A program made the position numbers and the translations under genes. This document shows, piece by piece, positions 45,260 to 54,283 of a stretch of DNA of 64,000 nucleotides; within the stretch, counting starts at the first letter, position 1; each line of letters starts with the position of its first letter. The notes below the pieces were generated by a model. It was given only the letters and a program-made list of their open reading frames with translations, was not told the origin of the DNA and searched no databases. This DNA is from Streptomyces sp. NBC_00425 (lineage in GTDB: Bacteria > Actinomycetota > Actinomycetes > Streptomycetales > Streptomycetaceae). The stretch is from the NCBI RefSeq assembly GCF_036030735.1, contig NZ_CP107928.1, forward strand, positions 1,302,001 to 1,366,000, read 5' to 3'.

Positions 45260-47374
45260 TCAGCGACCGCCGCCGTATCCCCCGTAGCCGCCGTATCCCC
45301 CGTAGGGGTAACCGCCGTACCCTCCGTAGCCGCCGTATCCCCCGTAGCCGCCGGAGCCGTGTCCGTAACCGCCGGACGCGCCGGGCCCGCCGCCGGAGCA
45401 GGGGTTCCCGTACCAGCAGGACGTGTCGCCCGGACCCGGCGACGCGCTCGCCGACGCCGTCGGGACGGCGGACGGCGTCGGCGTGGGTGTGGGCGCCGGC
45501 TTCGCGGCCTTCGGCGTGACGGACGGGGCCGGGGCGTCGGAGGGGTCGCTGTCGGCGCCCCAGTTGACGAACTGCATCTGCGGGTCGGGCCGCGAGGTGT
45601 CGACCACCCACCGCTGGGCGGCGCTGTCCACCCGGTTCTTCAGGACGAGTGCGCCCGAGCCGTCGGTGGCCGCGGGCGCCAGCGCGAGGTTCTGCCCGGA
45701 ACGCGGGACGAGCGTGCCCTGCAGCGTGAAGTCGTACTGCACGTTCCTGGCGTCCGGCTGGGCGGTGCCCGTGCACGGCGCGAGCCGCACCGAGTAGCCG
45801 AGCCGCGAGTCGAGGCAGAGGTCGGGGGCCGCGGCGCTGCGCAGCAGTCCGTTCGGGTCGTACGCCCACTGCTGGCCGGCGGCGGAGGTGCAGGCCGCGA
45901 GTTCGGCCTCGGCGCCGCTGACCGGTTTGGCGCCTTCCACGCCGATGCACAGCCCGGAGGCGACGTTGTGCAGACGGCCGCGCACGGTGCCCTGAGCGGC
46001 GGCGTCCGCGCCGGCCCAGGACGGGTCGCCGGTGGCCTTGTCCGTGCCCGGGGCGTCGGGCTCCGCCGCGCCGCTGCCCGCGGCCGGGGCGGAGCCGTCA
46101 CCGGAGTCGATGACGGCCCACACCATGAGCGGCAGGACGACGAGCCCGCTCACGGTGAGCACGGCGGCGGCGAGGTTGCGCCGGCGGGCGGCGCGACGGG
46201 CCGCCTTCTGCTCCGAACGGCTCGCGCCGGGACGCGGATCGACGTCCGTCATGGAGCCGAGGTGCGGGTCCACGTCCGTCGCGGAGCCCTGGCGTCGGCC
46301 GGCGCCGGCGTCGAAGCCGGGCGCGGACGCGACCCCGGGGCCGGCCGGGGCGGCGGCCCCGGGGAGGTCGCCGAAGCGGGCTCCGATCCGGGAGACCAGG
46401 CCGGACCGCAGTCGGCCGCGGGTGGCGGGCCGGGCGCCGGCCCCGGCGGACGCGGCCGCGAAGGACCCGTCCGTGAAGGCCTCGCCCGCGTAACCGCGCG
46501 GTTTCTTCCCGGCCGGGTCGCCGGACTCGCCGTGCCCCGCCACCCTGATCTCCACATAGGCCGCGGCCGCCCAGCCCAGGATGCCGTCGGCCAGCGCGGC
46601 GCCGAGCAGCCCCTCGAACTGCAGCAACTGGTCGGCGGTGTGGGTGCAGTGCCGGCAGCCGTCCAGATGGGTGCGCAGATCGGGGTCGACGTCGACGCCG
46701 CCGCGCCGGCAGGTGACGTCCAGCAGCCGGTGGTAGCGCTGGCACTCGTCGTCGGTGGCGAGTTCACGGTGCACCTGGAGGCACTCCTCGCGAAGCCGCT
46801 CGCGGGACCGGCTCAACTCGCCGCGGGCGCCGTCCTCCTCGAGGCCCAGCAGGCCGGCCGGTACCGCCAGCGGCTCGGCCTCGACCTCGACGTGCCAGAG
46901 CAGGCAGCGAGCCGACTCGGGCAGCCGCTGGAACGCCCGGGACAGCATGCGCCGGTTCACGGGCGGCAGCATGAGGGCGGCCGCCCGGTCGGCGATCACG
47001 CCGTCGCCGTCGCCCTCGGAGCGCAGCGTGGGATGCAGCAGGTCGCGGCGGCCGTCGGTGTCCCACTCGGCCGCGATGCGGCGGACGGTGACCAGCAGAT
47101 GGGGGCGCCAGGCGGCCGTCGGACCGTTCTGCCGCAGGGTCTCGCCGAACAGCCGGGTGAAGGCGGCCGTGGTGAGCATGCCGGCCGCGCGCTCGCCGTC
47201 GGTGCACAACCGGGCGTAGGAGAAGGCGGCCTCCCAGTGCCGGTCGAGCAGCTCGCCGACGGGATGCAGCGCGGGCGACGCCCCCGTCCACTTCTTCAGC
47301 TCCGCGCTGAGCTGTTCGTCCGTCGCGTCGAAGCGGCGCGCCGAAGGGGAATTCGACAGGCCTGCGTCATTCAC
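45260..47374 (-). CDS. ECF-sigma-like/ZAS anti-sigma/membrane/ricin-lectin fusion protein (copy 2), Gly-Tyr-rich tail
   Basis: 704 residues from GTG (GGAAGGA 9 nt upstream; an in-frame ATG four codons earlier sits directly on that site). Order as in copy 1: sigma-like region 2 (about 40-110) and region 4 (AFQRLPESARCLLWHVEVEA), zinc motif HLDGCRHC, a long Ala/Gly/Asp linker, one transmembrane helix (LAAAVLTVSGLVVLPLMVWAVI), Ser/Ala linker, and a ricin trefoil with LCIGVEG, QQWAYDPNGLLRS, DLCLDSR and QRW. A Pro/Thr-rich stalk and a C-terminal Gly-Tyr repeat tail of about 40 residues follow, outside the cell and absent from copy 1. A likely lectin-gated membrane transcription regulator; DNA binding is inferred only. 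Confidence 0.8.
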   Translation of the reverse strand: MNDAGLSNSPSARRFDATDEQLSAELKKWTGASPALHPVGELLDRHWEAAFSYARLCTDGERAAGMLTTAAFTRLFGETLRQNGPTAAWRPHLLVTVRRIAAEWDTDGRRDLLHPTLRSEGDGDGVIADRAAALMLPPVNRRMLSRAFQRLPESARCLLWHVEVEAEPLAVPAGLLGLEEDGARGELSRSRERLREECLQVHRELATDDECQRYHRLLDVTCRRGGVDVDPDLRTHLDGCRHCTHTADQLLQFEGLLGAALADGILGWAAAAYVEIRVAGHGESGDPAGKKPRGYAGEAFTDGSFAAASAGAGARPATRGRLRSGLVSRIGARFGDLPGAAAPAGPGVASAPGFDAGAGRRQGSATDVDPHLGSMTDVDPRPGASRSEQKAARRAARRRNLAAAVLTVSGLVVLPLMVWAVIDSGDGSAPAAGSGAAEPDAPGTDKATGDPSWAGADAAAQGTVRGRLHNVASGLCIGVEGAKPVSGAEAELAACTSAAGQQWAYDPNGLLRSAAAPDLCLDSRLGYSVRLAPCTGTAQPDARNVQYDFTLQGTLVPRSGQNLALAPAATDGSGALVLKNRVDSAAQRWVVDTSRPDPQMQFVNWGADSDPSDAPAPSVTPKAAKPAPTPTPTPSAVPTASASASPGPGDTSCWYGNPCSGGGPGASGGYGHGSGGYGGYGGYGGYGGYPYGGYGGYGGYGGGR

Positions 47375-47851
47375 GGGCTGCATTCCTTCCGGGGCATGCG
47401 GCATAAAGTCCATACCATCGGGTTTGCGGTTCCGCCCGGGCGGCGGACGACTCGCACAGGGTTCGGCGCCTCTGACGTCCGCAGCGGGACAGCTCTCGTG
47501 AAGCGTGGGGAGTGTGACGGGAGGCGTCTCGTGCGCACGATGGGGAAATCGTTGTCCGCGCGCCGACAAGGCACACCTTCGCACAACCGGACCAGGACGA
47601 ACAAGAGATCCCACGGTTTCGTACACGGGGCACCGGACGCCGGCTATTGACGAAACGTCAAAGCAGGATCGCCCTGTGGGGTGGTCCCTGTATTGCCGTC
47701 CCTTTTGACGCCCCTGTCGCGGGCTCTTTCGCGGACGTAATTCGCCCTGCCTTTCCCTCGCCCGACCGCAGCCGCCCCGCCCCGTCTTTCGCGTCGCCCG
47801 GCTCGGGGTTACGGTGCCAGTCCCGCGGCAGGCGGACCCAGGAGGCCACGC
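47375..47851. other. Divergent intergenic region
   Basis: 477 bp between the divergent fusion-protein and dioxygenase-like genes. It is less G/C-rich around 47560-47700, where promoters are likely. AGGAGG at 47840-47845 serves the downstream gene. No gene is supported. Confidence 0.45.
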
Positions 47852-48676
47852 ATGACAGTGACGGACATCGACACCGCCGGGACTCCCCGCCTGAGCGAGG
47901 CGGATCTGCGGCAGTACCGGGAGGACGGTTTCACCGTCGTTCGCGGGCTGTTCACGCAGGACGAAGTCGACCGGCTCTGCGCCGAGTTCGAGGCGCTGCA
48001 CGCTGCGGGGCGGCCGGTGCCCGGGCATTTCGAGCCGCGCCCCGGCGCCGTGGACCCGCTCGCCGCGTATCCGAGGGTGCTGCACCCGCACGAGATCAGT
48101 CCGCTCGCCCGCCGGGTTCTGCTCGACGCCCGACTGCGTGGCGTCCTGGAGCAGTTGCTCGACGAGGAGGCGCTGGCCGCGCAGAGCATGTTCTACTTCA
48201 AGCCGCCGGGCGCCCGGGGCCAGGCACTGCACCAGGACAACTTCTATCTGCGGGTCGAGCCGGGCACGTGCGTGGCCGCCTGGCTGGCCTGCGACGAGAT
48301 CGACCGCGACAACGGCGGTCTGGAAGTCGTGCCCGGCACGCACCGGATGGAGCTGTTCTGTCCGGAGACGGCCGACGCTCAGGTGTCGTTCGCTCGGGAG
48401 TACGTGCCGCCGCCGCCCGGGCTCGCGGCGACGCCGGTCGACATGGCCGCGGGCGACGTGCTGTTCTTCAACGGCAGTCTGGTGCACGGATCGCAGCCCA
48501 ACCGCAGCGGCGACCGGTTCCGCCGGTCGTTCATCGGGCACTACGTCGGGCGCTCGGCGGAGCGCATCGGCGCGTACTACCGGACGCTGACGATGAACGG
48601 CGAGCGACTGGCCCTGCCGGTGAGCGAGGGGGCCGGGCCCTGCGGCACGGAGTTCGCGCCGGCGAGCCCGCACTGA
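47852..48676 (+). CDS. Phytanoyl-CoA dioxygenase family Fe(II)/2-oxoglutarate enzyme
   Basis: 274 residues, ATG with AGGAGG. The double-stranded beta-helix iron site is visible: LHQDNFYLR (HxD) and LVHGSQPNRSGDRFRRS (distal His plus 2-oxoglutarate-binding Arg). FYFKPPGARGQALHQD and NGGLEVVPGTH are typical of PhyH proteins acting on small metabolites. The family hydroxylates or halogenates diverse substrates; the substrate is not inferable. It stands alone; the next gene is convergent. Confidence 0.88.
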   Translation: MTVTDIDTAGTPRLSEADLRQYREDGFTVVRGLFTQDEVDRLCAEFEALHAAGRPVPGHFEPRPGAVDPLAAYPRVLHPHEISPLARRVLLDARLRGVLEQLLDEEALAAQSMFYFKPPGARGQALHQDNFYLRVEPGTCVAAWLACDEIDRDNGGLEVVPGTHRMELFCPETADAQVSFAREYVPPPPGLAATPVDMAAGDVLFFNGSLVHGSQPNRSGDRFRRSFIGHYVGRSAERIGAYYRTLTMNGERLALPVSEGAGPCGTEFAPASPH

Positions 48677-48793
48677 CCCGCGCGGACCCTCGCCGGCCCC
48701 TCACCCGCCCCGCTCGGGCCCCCCGGAGCACCCGCCGCCCCGCGGGGCCGCCCTTCCGTCCTCGCCTACGCTCCGCCTTCCGTCGCGCCCGGT

Positions 48794-49762
48794 TCAGTGA
48801 CCGGCGACGGCGTGCGGGGCGTAGGGCTGCTCGAGTTCCTGCAACTCCTTGTCGGTCAGCTCCAGTTCGACCGCCGCCACCGCGTCGTCGAGGTGGTTCG
48901 GCTTCGACGCGCCGATGATCGGGGCCGTCACCGTGCTCCGGTGCAGCAGCCAGGCCAGAGCCACCTGGGCGCGCGGCACCCCGCGGGCGCCGGCGATGCG
49001 GGTGACGGCTTCGACGATGGTCCGGTCGCCCTCCGGGTAGAGGGTGCTGCCGAACGCGTCGCCGGCGCTGCGGTCGGTCCGCGTGCCCCAGTCGCGGGTG
49101 AGGCGGCCGCGGGCCAGCGGGCTCCAGGGCAGCACGCCGACGCCCTGGTCCGCGCACAGGGGCAGCATCTCGCGCTCCTCCTCGCGGTAGAGGAGGTTGT
49201 AGTGGTTCTGCATCGACACGAACCGGGTCCAGCCGTGCCGTTCGGCCGTGTGCTGCATCGTGGCGAACTGCCAGGCGTACATCGAACTCGCCCCGATGTA
49301 GCGGGCCTTGCCCGCTTTCACCACGTCGTGCAGCGCCTGCATCGTCTCCTCGACGGGGGTGTGCGGGTCGAAACGGTGGATCTGGTACAGGTCGACGTGG
49401 TCGGTGCCGAGGCGGCTCAGGCTGTGGTCGATCTCGGACAGGATCGCTTTGCGGGACAGTCCGGCGCCGTTGGGTCCGGGCCGCATCCGGCCGTGCACCT
49501 TCGTGGCGAGCACGATCTCGTCGCGCCGGGCGAAGTCGCGCAGCGCCCTGCCGACGATCTCCTCGCTGGTGCCGTCGGAGTAGACGTTCGCGGTGTCGAA
49601 GAAGGTGACGCCCGCCTCCAGGGCCTGCCGGATCAGCGGCCTGGACGCCTCCTCGTCGAGGGTCCACTCGTGCGTGCCCCGGTCCGGGACGCCGTAGGTC
49701 ATACAGCCCAGACAGATCCGCGACACGTCCAGACCCGTCGAACCGAGCTTCACGTACTGCAT
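48794..49762 (-). CDS. Aldo/keto reductase
   Basis: 322 residues. ATG is chosen because AGGAG stands 8 nt upstream and the family start MQYVKLGSTGLDVSRICLG follows; six extra codons could be read upstream. The AKR tetrad is present: DTANVYSDGTSEE (Asp, Tyr), LATKVHGRM (Lys) and VDLYQIHRFD (His). NADPH binding is seen in GASKPNHLDDAV. It most resembles the YajO/tas-like group. It reduces aldehydes or ketones in the cytoplasm; the physiological substrate is unknown. Confidence 0.9.
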   Translation of the reverse strand: MQYVKLGSTGLDVSRICLGCMTYGVPDRGTHEWTLDEEASRPLIRQALEAGVTFFDTANVYSDGTSEEIVGRALRDFARRDEIVLATKVHGRMRPGPNGAGLSRKAILSEIDHSLSRLGTDHVDLYQIHRFDPHTPVEETMQALHDVVKAGKARYIGASSMYAWQFATMQHTAERHGWTRFVSMQNHYNLLYREEEREMLPLCADQGVGVLPWSPLARGRLTRDWGTRTDRSAGDAFGSTLYPEGDRTIVEAVTRIAGARGVPRAQVALAWLLHRSTVTAPIIGASKPNHLDDAVAAVELELTDKELQELEQPYAPHAVAGH

Positions 49763-49837
49763 CGTCGCCGCTCCTGACATCGGTGGGAGGTGAAGGAGGT
49801 ACGTGAACGGAGCGTACGTGGGCCCGGCCGCCCGGGT

Positions 49838-50368
49838 TCAGCCGAGCAGGTCCAGCGCCCGCTCCCAGTGGAACTCCGCACTCTCCGCCGTGTCGTACGG
49901 GCACCCGAACCGCACGCCCGTCGCGCGCAGCCGGGCGAGGCTCCCCCGGTAGGCGGGGTGGCCGGCGAGGGTCTCGTTCACACACGGCAGGACGCCTATG
50001 GGGACGCCGAGTCCGACGGCCTCGCACAGGGTGCCGAGGGCGAGGGTGTCGGCGATGCCGGCGGCCCACTTGTTCAGGGTGTTGAAGGTGGCCGGGGCGA
50101 CGACGACGGCGTCCGGCTGCGGGAACGGTCGCGGATCGGCGGGGCGCCGCCAGGCGGAGCGGACGGGGAGGCCGGTCTGCGCCTCGACCGCGGCGGCGTC
50201 GAAGAAGCCGTTCATGGCCGACGGCGTGGCGATCACGCCGACCCTCCACCGTCGCTCCAGCGCGGCGGTGATCAGCACGTCCACGCCCGACGCGACGCCC
50301 GCGGCGCAGACGACGACATAGAGGAAGGGCCGCCGAGTTGCGTCCGGTTCTTCGTCCTGTTCGGTCAC
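49838..50368 (-). CDS. Flavoprotein of the HFCD (PPC decarboxylase/UbiX-like) family
   Basis: 176 residues. YVVVCAAGVASGVDV is the flavin-phosphate loop, ATPSAMNGFFDAAAV the helix after it, and VVAPATFNTLNKWAAGIAD the PxSANT-like motif of homo-oligomeric flavin-containing Cys decarboxylases. Related single-domain proteins exist throughout Streptomyces without known substrate. It may be the decarboxylase of a small biosynthetic step. ATG start is in frame with the loop. It lies downstream of the divergent LysE unit and 75 bp upstream of the reductase start, on the same strand. Confidence 0.75.
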   Translation of the reverse strand: MTEQDEEPDATRRPFLYVVVCAAGVASGVDVLITAALERRWRVGVIATPSAMNGFFDAAAVEAQTGLPVRSAWRRPADPRPFPQPDAVVVAPATFNTLNKWAAGIADTLALGTLCEAVGLGVPIGVLPCVNETLAGHPAYRGSLARLRATGVRFGCPYDTAESAEFHWERALDLLG

Positions 50369-50490
50369 CCGGGAACCCTACTGAACCGGGAAGGACAGCT
50401 CCCGTCCGGCCGCGGGACCGGGTCCTGCACGCGGCTGCCGGTCACGAAATCCGGTTGCCCTCGGCCGCTGCTCACCCGCAGGATCCAGCC

Positions 50491-50598
50491 ATGCTCACTT
50501 TCGACGCCCCTCTGCCGCTGACGTCCGCCGCCGCTCCTACGGCACCGGTCCAGCAGCAGCCCGGCCGTCCCCGAAGGCGCGACGCCGTACGACGGTGA
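50491..50598 (+). CDS. Possible 35-residue leader ORF coupled to the LysE gene
   Basis: ATG with AGGA upstream opens a 35-residue frame (MLTFDAPLPLTSAAAPTAPV, then Gln/Pro/Arg-rich). It ends in GTGA, where the GTG is the start of the LysE-family gene. The overlap and ribosome site suggest a translated leader that couples translation. No conserved domain is recognisable. Confidence 0.35.
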   Translation: MLTFDAPLPLTSAAAPTAPVQQQPGRPRRRDAVRR

Positions 50599-51218
50599 CG
50601 GCCGCGCTCGTCGCGGGCCTGGTCGCGGGGTACGGCATCGCCGTGCCCGTCGGCGCGGTCGCGACCTACCTCGTCTCGCTCACCGCCCGCACCTCGCTGC
50701 GCACCGGGGTGTGCGCCGCGCTCGGCGTCGCCACCGCGGACGGCCTCTACGCCCTGGTCGCGACCGTGGGCGGCTCCGCCGCCGCGGCCGTGCTGCGGCC
50801 GGTGCTGACGCCACTGCGCTGGGCCTCGGCCCTGGTCCTGCTGGCGCTGGCGGTCCGGGGCGCGCGGAGCGCCGTGCGCCAGTACCGGGCACACCGGCTC
50901 GCCACCCGGTCCGGGCCGCCTGCGCCCAGCCCGGCCCGGGCCTATCTGAACCTCCTCGGCATCACCCTCCTCAACCCCACGACCGTGGTCTACTTCGCCG
51001 CGCTGGTGCTGGGCGCCGGCACCGCCGACCCGGTACGGCCCCTGGAACAGGGCGTGTTCGTGCTGGCTGCCTTCGTCGCCTCGGCGAGCTGGCAGGTACT
51101 GCTGGCCGGAGGCGGCGCCCTTCTGGGCCGGGCGCTCACCGGCCACCGTGGACGTCTGGTCACGGCCCTCGTGTCGAGCGGGGTGATGACCGTGCTCGCC
51201 GTCCGGATGGTGACGTAG
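50595..51218 (+). CDS. LysE-family amino-acid exporter
   Basis: 207 residues from GTG. About five to six helices are visible (LVAGLVAGYGIAVPVGAVATYLVSL, GVATADGLYALVATVGG, ALVLLALAVRGARS, LNLLGITLLNPTTVVYFAALVLG). The GYGIAVPVGAV and NPTTVVYF motifs are family hallmarks. It exports an amino acid or small cationic metabolite. The GTG lies inside a GTGA overlap with a small upstream frame, and no strong ribosome site of its own is seen. Confidence 0.85.
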   Translation: MTAALVAGLVAGYGIAVPVGAVATYLVSLTARTSLRTGVCAALGVATADGLYALVATVGGSAAAAVLRPVLTPLRWASALVLLALAVRGARSAVRQYRAHRLATRSGPPAPSPARAYLNLLGITLLNPTTVVYFAALVLGAGTADPVRPLEQGVFVLAAFVASASWQVLLAGGGALLGRALTGHRGRLVTALVSSGVMTVLAVRMVT

Positions 51219-51378
51219 GCGGCCGGACGTGCGGATGAAACACGCGGCCATCGGTGTTGCAGCACTGTGCGGGCCGACGTGCGCGACGCACGACCACGCG
51301 GACCACGCGGACCACGCGTCCGGAACGACGACATGACGGCACAGCGCCATCAGCGACATGACGAAGGGGACGGAATCC

Positions 51379-51828
51379 ATGCCTCTCGAAGGCGAGTACG
51401 AACCCAGCCCGACACAGTGGGTGCGCGAGCAGGTGGAGCTCTACGAAAGCTCCGGCGGCACCGAGGGCACGACCCTGCGGGAGACGGGACTGCCCGTCAT
51501 CCTGCTGACGACCCTCGGCGTGAAGAGCGGTCGGATTCGCAAGACCCCGCTGATGCGCGTCGAGCACGACGGCCGGTACGCCCTGGTCGCGTCCCAGGGC
51601 GGCGCGCCCAAGCACCCCGTCTGGTACCACAACATCAAGGCCCTCCCCCAGGTCGAGCTGCAGGACGGACCGCTCAAGCAGGACATGACGGCCCGTGAGG
51701 TCACTGGCGCGGAGAAGGCCGAGTGGTGGGACCGGGCCGTCGCCGCCTACCCGCCGTACGCCGAGTACCAGACGAAGACGGACCGGGAGATCCCGGTGTT
51801 CGTCGTGGAACCGGCCGGGAGCCGCTGA
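51379..51828 (+). CDS. F420-dependent (deazaflavin) nitroreductase-family protein
   Basis: 149 residues. ATG is set by AAGGGGA 8 nt upstream and by the conserved start; seven codons more could be read upstream. The Ddn split-barrel pattern is clear: [44 protein letters not shown] and a C-terminal [16 protein letters not shown]. These proteins bind coenzyme F420 and reduce quinones or nitro compounds, helping oxidative-stress defence. Cytoplasmic, single gene. Confidence 0.9.
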   Translation: MPLEGEYEPSPTQWVREQVELYESSGGTEGTTLRETGLPVILLTTLGVKSGRIRKTPLMRVEHDGRYALVASQGGAPKHPVWYHNIKALPQVELQDGPLKQDMTAREVTGAEKAEWWDRAVAAYPPYAEYQTKTDREIPVFVVEPAGSR

Positions 51829-51840
51829 CCTCCCGGATCG

Positions 51841-51872
51841 CGCTCGCGGCGTCCTCGCGGGCGCCGCGAGCG
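51841..51872. terminator. Hairpin after the deazaflavin protein gene
   Basis: CGCTCGCGGCG (51841-51851) pairs with CGCCGCGAGCG (51862-51872) around a 10-nt loop, followed by GAAAA. It is 12 bp past the stop codon. Confidence 0.7.
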
Positions 51873-51882
51873 GAAAACCCGC

Positions 51883-51910
51883 GGTGGGAACGCATCAAGG
51901 CGTTCCCACC
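51883..51910. terminator. Second hairpin, between convergent genes
   Basis: GGTGGGAACGC (51883-51893) pairs perfectly with GCGTTCCCACC (51900-51910) around ATCAAG. With the preceding hairpin it separates two convergent genes and can act in both directions. Confidence 0.75.
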
Positions 51911-51923
51911 GGGCACCCGACCG

Positions 51924-53042
51924 TCAGGCCCCGCCGCGCTCCCCCGTCGCGGCGGGGCCTCCCGCCGTCTCTCCCGCGGGCCGGTCGGTCACGTCGAGGA
52001 AGATCTGGTCCGCCTCGGAGATCGTCGAGGCGATGGACCGCTTGATGCGGACGGCGACCTCCTCGACCCGCTCGCTGTCCATACCCGGCACGAGGTCCAC
52101 GCGGGCCGCCACGAGTACCGAGTCCAGGCCCATCTGCATGGTGAACACCGCTTCGACGCTGTCGATCTCCGGCTGGGCGTCGAGGAGCGCACGGATCCGC
52201 GCGCCGGTCTCGGGATCCGCGGCCTCGCCGATGAGCTGGTCGCGGGCGTCGCGGCCGAGCCGGAAGGCGACGTAGACGAGGAGCGCGCCGATCGCCAGCG
52301 ACGCGGAGGCCTCCCAGACGACCTGTCCGGTGACCATGTGCAGGGCCATGCCGATCGCGGCCAGGGTGACGCCGAGCACGGCCGTGCCGTCCTCCGCGAC
52401 GACCGTGCGCAGGGCCGGGTCCCGCAGGCCCGCGCTGCCGCCCTGCCGGCGCACCTGGTGCAGGGCCCGCGCCAGGGAGGCGCCCTCGGCGAGGAAGGAG
52501 ACGCCGAGCACGATCAGGCCCGCCACATAGCCGCTGAGCTTCTCGTCGGCTCCCGACCGCAGCGCCTCGACGCCCTGGAAGAAGGAGAAGCAGCCGCCCA
52601 TCACGAAGATCCCGACGGCGGCGAGGAGCGACCAGAAGAAGCGTTCCTTGCCGTAGCCGAAAGGATGCCGGCGGTCGGCGGGGCGGCGGCTGCGGCGCAG
52701 GGCGGCCAGCAGGAACACCTCGTTCAGGCTGTCGGCCACCGAGTGCGCGGCCTCCGACAGCAGCGCCGGCGACCCGGCGAGGACGCCGCCCAGCCCCTTG
52801 GCGGCGGCGATGACCAGGTTGGCGGCCAGCGCCACGAGCACGGTGACGCGTGTGCGGCGATCGGCCGCGCCGTCGTCCGCACCGCTCGCACTCCGCGAGC
52901 CCGACCCGCTTGACGTGCCGGACGGGCCGGGTGTCCCGTCCTGGCCGGATCGCCCGTCCGGGCCGTCCGGGCCGGTTGTGCCGGGCCGGCCTGCTCGTTC
53001 GCCTGCCGTGCCGGCGGTCCGGCCGATGCTGCGATCGTCCAC
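51924..53042 (-). CDS. Cation diffusion facilitator (metal exporter)
   Basis: 372 residues from GTG. The first 65 or so residues are Gly/Pro/Ser/Asp-rich and probably disordered. Six helices follow (VTVLVALAANLVIAAAKGLG; AAHSVADSLNEVFLLAAL with the CDF His/Asp metal site; HPFGYGKERFFWSLLAAVG). A C-terminal ferredoxin-like dimer domain has IDSVEAVFTMQMGLDSVLVAARVDL. It exports Zn, Fe or Mn in exchange for protons. The start is uncertain: the frame stays open upstream to 54413, and GTG near 53111 is an alternative. Confidence 0.82.
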   Translation of the reverse strand: MDDRSIGRTAGTAGERAGRPGTTGPDGPDGRSGQDGTPGPSGTSSGSGSRSASGADDGAADRRTRVTVLVALAANLVIAAAKGLGGVLAGSPALLSEAAHSVADSLNEVFLLAALRRSRRPADRRHPFGYGKERFFWSLLAAVGIFVMGGCFSFFQGVEALRSGADEKLSGYVAGLIVLGVSFLAEGASLARALHQVRRQGGSAGLRDPALRTVVAEDGTAVLGVTLAAIGMALHMVTGQVVWEASASLAIGALLVYVAFRLGRDARDQLIGEAADPETGARIRALLDAQPEIDSVEAVFTMQMGLDSVLVAARVDLVPGMDSERVEEVAVRIKRSIASTISEADQIFLDVTDRPAGETAGGPAATGERGGA

Positions 53043-53210
53043 CCCCTGACTCTCTCGGGCCTTCGTCTCGGCCGGGTGATCGGCGTTCCGTTCTGAAGGT
53101 GTCGCGCTCACCTTCGCCGAATTCCCCGGCGGATCGCGATCACACCGTGCCGCCGGCCGAAAACAGGGAACGCGGGGAACAGGAGACGCGACAACCACCG
53201 GGAGGAAGCC

Positions 53211-54275
53211 ATGAGCGACGGGGGCGGCGACGGGGGCGGCGACGGCAACAGCGCCTACGGGCACACGGCCTTCAGGCGCGCCAGGAGTCACTTCACCGAC
53301 CGGATCACCGCGGACGGCCGGGACGGCCGGCCCGTCGCCGCGGACCGCTACCGGCTGGTGGTCAGCCGCGCCTGCCCCTGGGCGAGCCGGGCCGTGATCT
53401 CCCGGCGGCTCCTCGGCCTGGAGGGCGCGCTGTCGATGGCGATCACCGATCCGGTCCAGGACGACCGCAGCTGGCGGTTCGGCCTCGACCCCGGCGGCCG
53501 CGATCCCGTCCTCGGCATCCGGTACCTCGCCGAGGCGTACGACCGGCGGGAGCCCGGTCACCCGGGCGGGGTCAGTGTGCCCGCGATCGTCGACGTGCCG
53601 AGCGGGGAAGTGGTGACGAACGACTACCAGCAGCTCACCCTCGACCTCGCCACCGAGTGGACGGCCCTGCACCGCCCCGGCGCGCCGGACCTCTACCCGG
53701 AGCGGCTGCGCGACGAGATCGACGCGGTCATGGCCGACGTGTACGAGGACGTCAACAACGGGGTGTACCGGGCGGGGTTCGCCGACAGCCAGGACGCGTA
53801 CGACGAGGCGTGTACGGGAGTCTTCCGACGCCTGGAGCTGCTCACGCCGCGACTGGCACGGCAGCGGTACCTGGTGGGCGACACCCTCACCGAGGCGGAC
53901 ATCAGGCTGTTCACCACACTGGTGCGTTTCGACGCCGTCTATCACGGTCACTTCAAGTGCAACCGCTGGAAGCTGACGGAAAATCGGGTGTTGTGGGCCT
54001 ACGCCCGCGACCTCTTCCAGACGCCCGGCTTCGGCGACACCGTCGACTTCGACCACATCAAGCGGCACTACTACCAGGTGCACACCGGCATCAACCCGAC
54101 GAGGATCGTGCCCCTCGGCCCGGACCTGGCCGGCTGGCACTCCCCGCACCGCCGGGAGGAGCTCGGCGGCCGTCCGTTCGGCGACGGCACACCGCCCGGC
54201 CCGGTGCCGGCCGGTGAAGAGGTTCCGGCAGCCGGCCGGGCCCGCCGTCCCTCCCCCGTGACAGAGAAGGAGTGA
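53211..54275 (+). CDS. Glutathionyl-hydroquinone reductase-like (Xi-class) GST
   Basis: 354 residues. SRACPWASRAVISRRLLGLEG contains the CPWA active-site Cys of the ECM4/YqjG family, and VPAIVDVPSGEVVTNDY follows in the thioredoxin-like half. The helical half has TLTEADIRLFTTLVRFDAVYHGHFKCN. Such enzymes reduce glutathionyl-quinones; Streptomyces uses mycothiol, so the thiol partner is likely different. ATG follows GGGAGGAAG. Its stop overlaps the ribosome region of the DUF4235 gene, so the two form an operon. Confidence 0.9.
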   Translation: MSDGGGDGGGDGNSAYGHTAFRRARSHFTDRITADGRDGRPVAADRYRLVVSRACPWASRAVISRRLLGLEGALSMAITDPVQDDRSWRFGLDPGGRDPVLGIRYLAEAYDRREPGHPGGVSVPAIVDVPSGEVVTNDYQQLTLDLATEWTALHRPGAPDLYPERLRDEIDAVMADVYEDVNNGVYRAGFADSQDAYDEACTGVFRRLELLTPRLARQRYLVGDTLTEADIRLFTTLVRFDAVYHGHFKCNRWKLTENRVLWAYARDLFQTPGFGDTVDFDHIKRHYYQVHTGINPTRIVPLGPDLAGWHSPHRREELGGRPFGDGTPPGPVPAGEEVPAAGRARRPSPVTEKE

Positions 54276-54283
54276 AGAGATCC

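Noticed and set aside
47375..48673. Upstream extension of fusion protein copy 2 to 1137 codons
   Set aside because: The extra part is antisense to the phytanoyl-CoA dioxygenase-like gene and has no domain.
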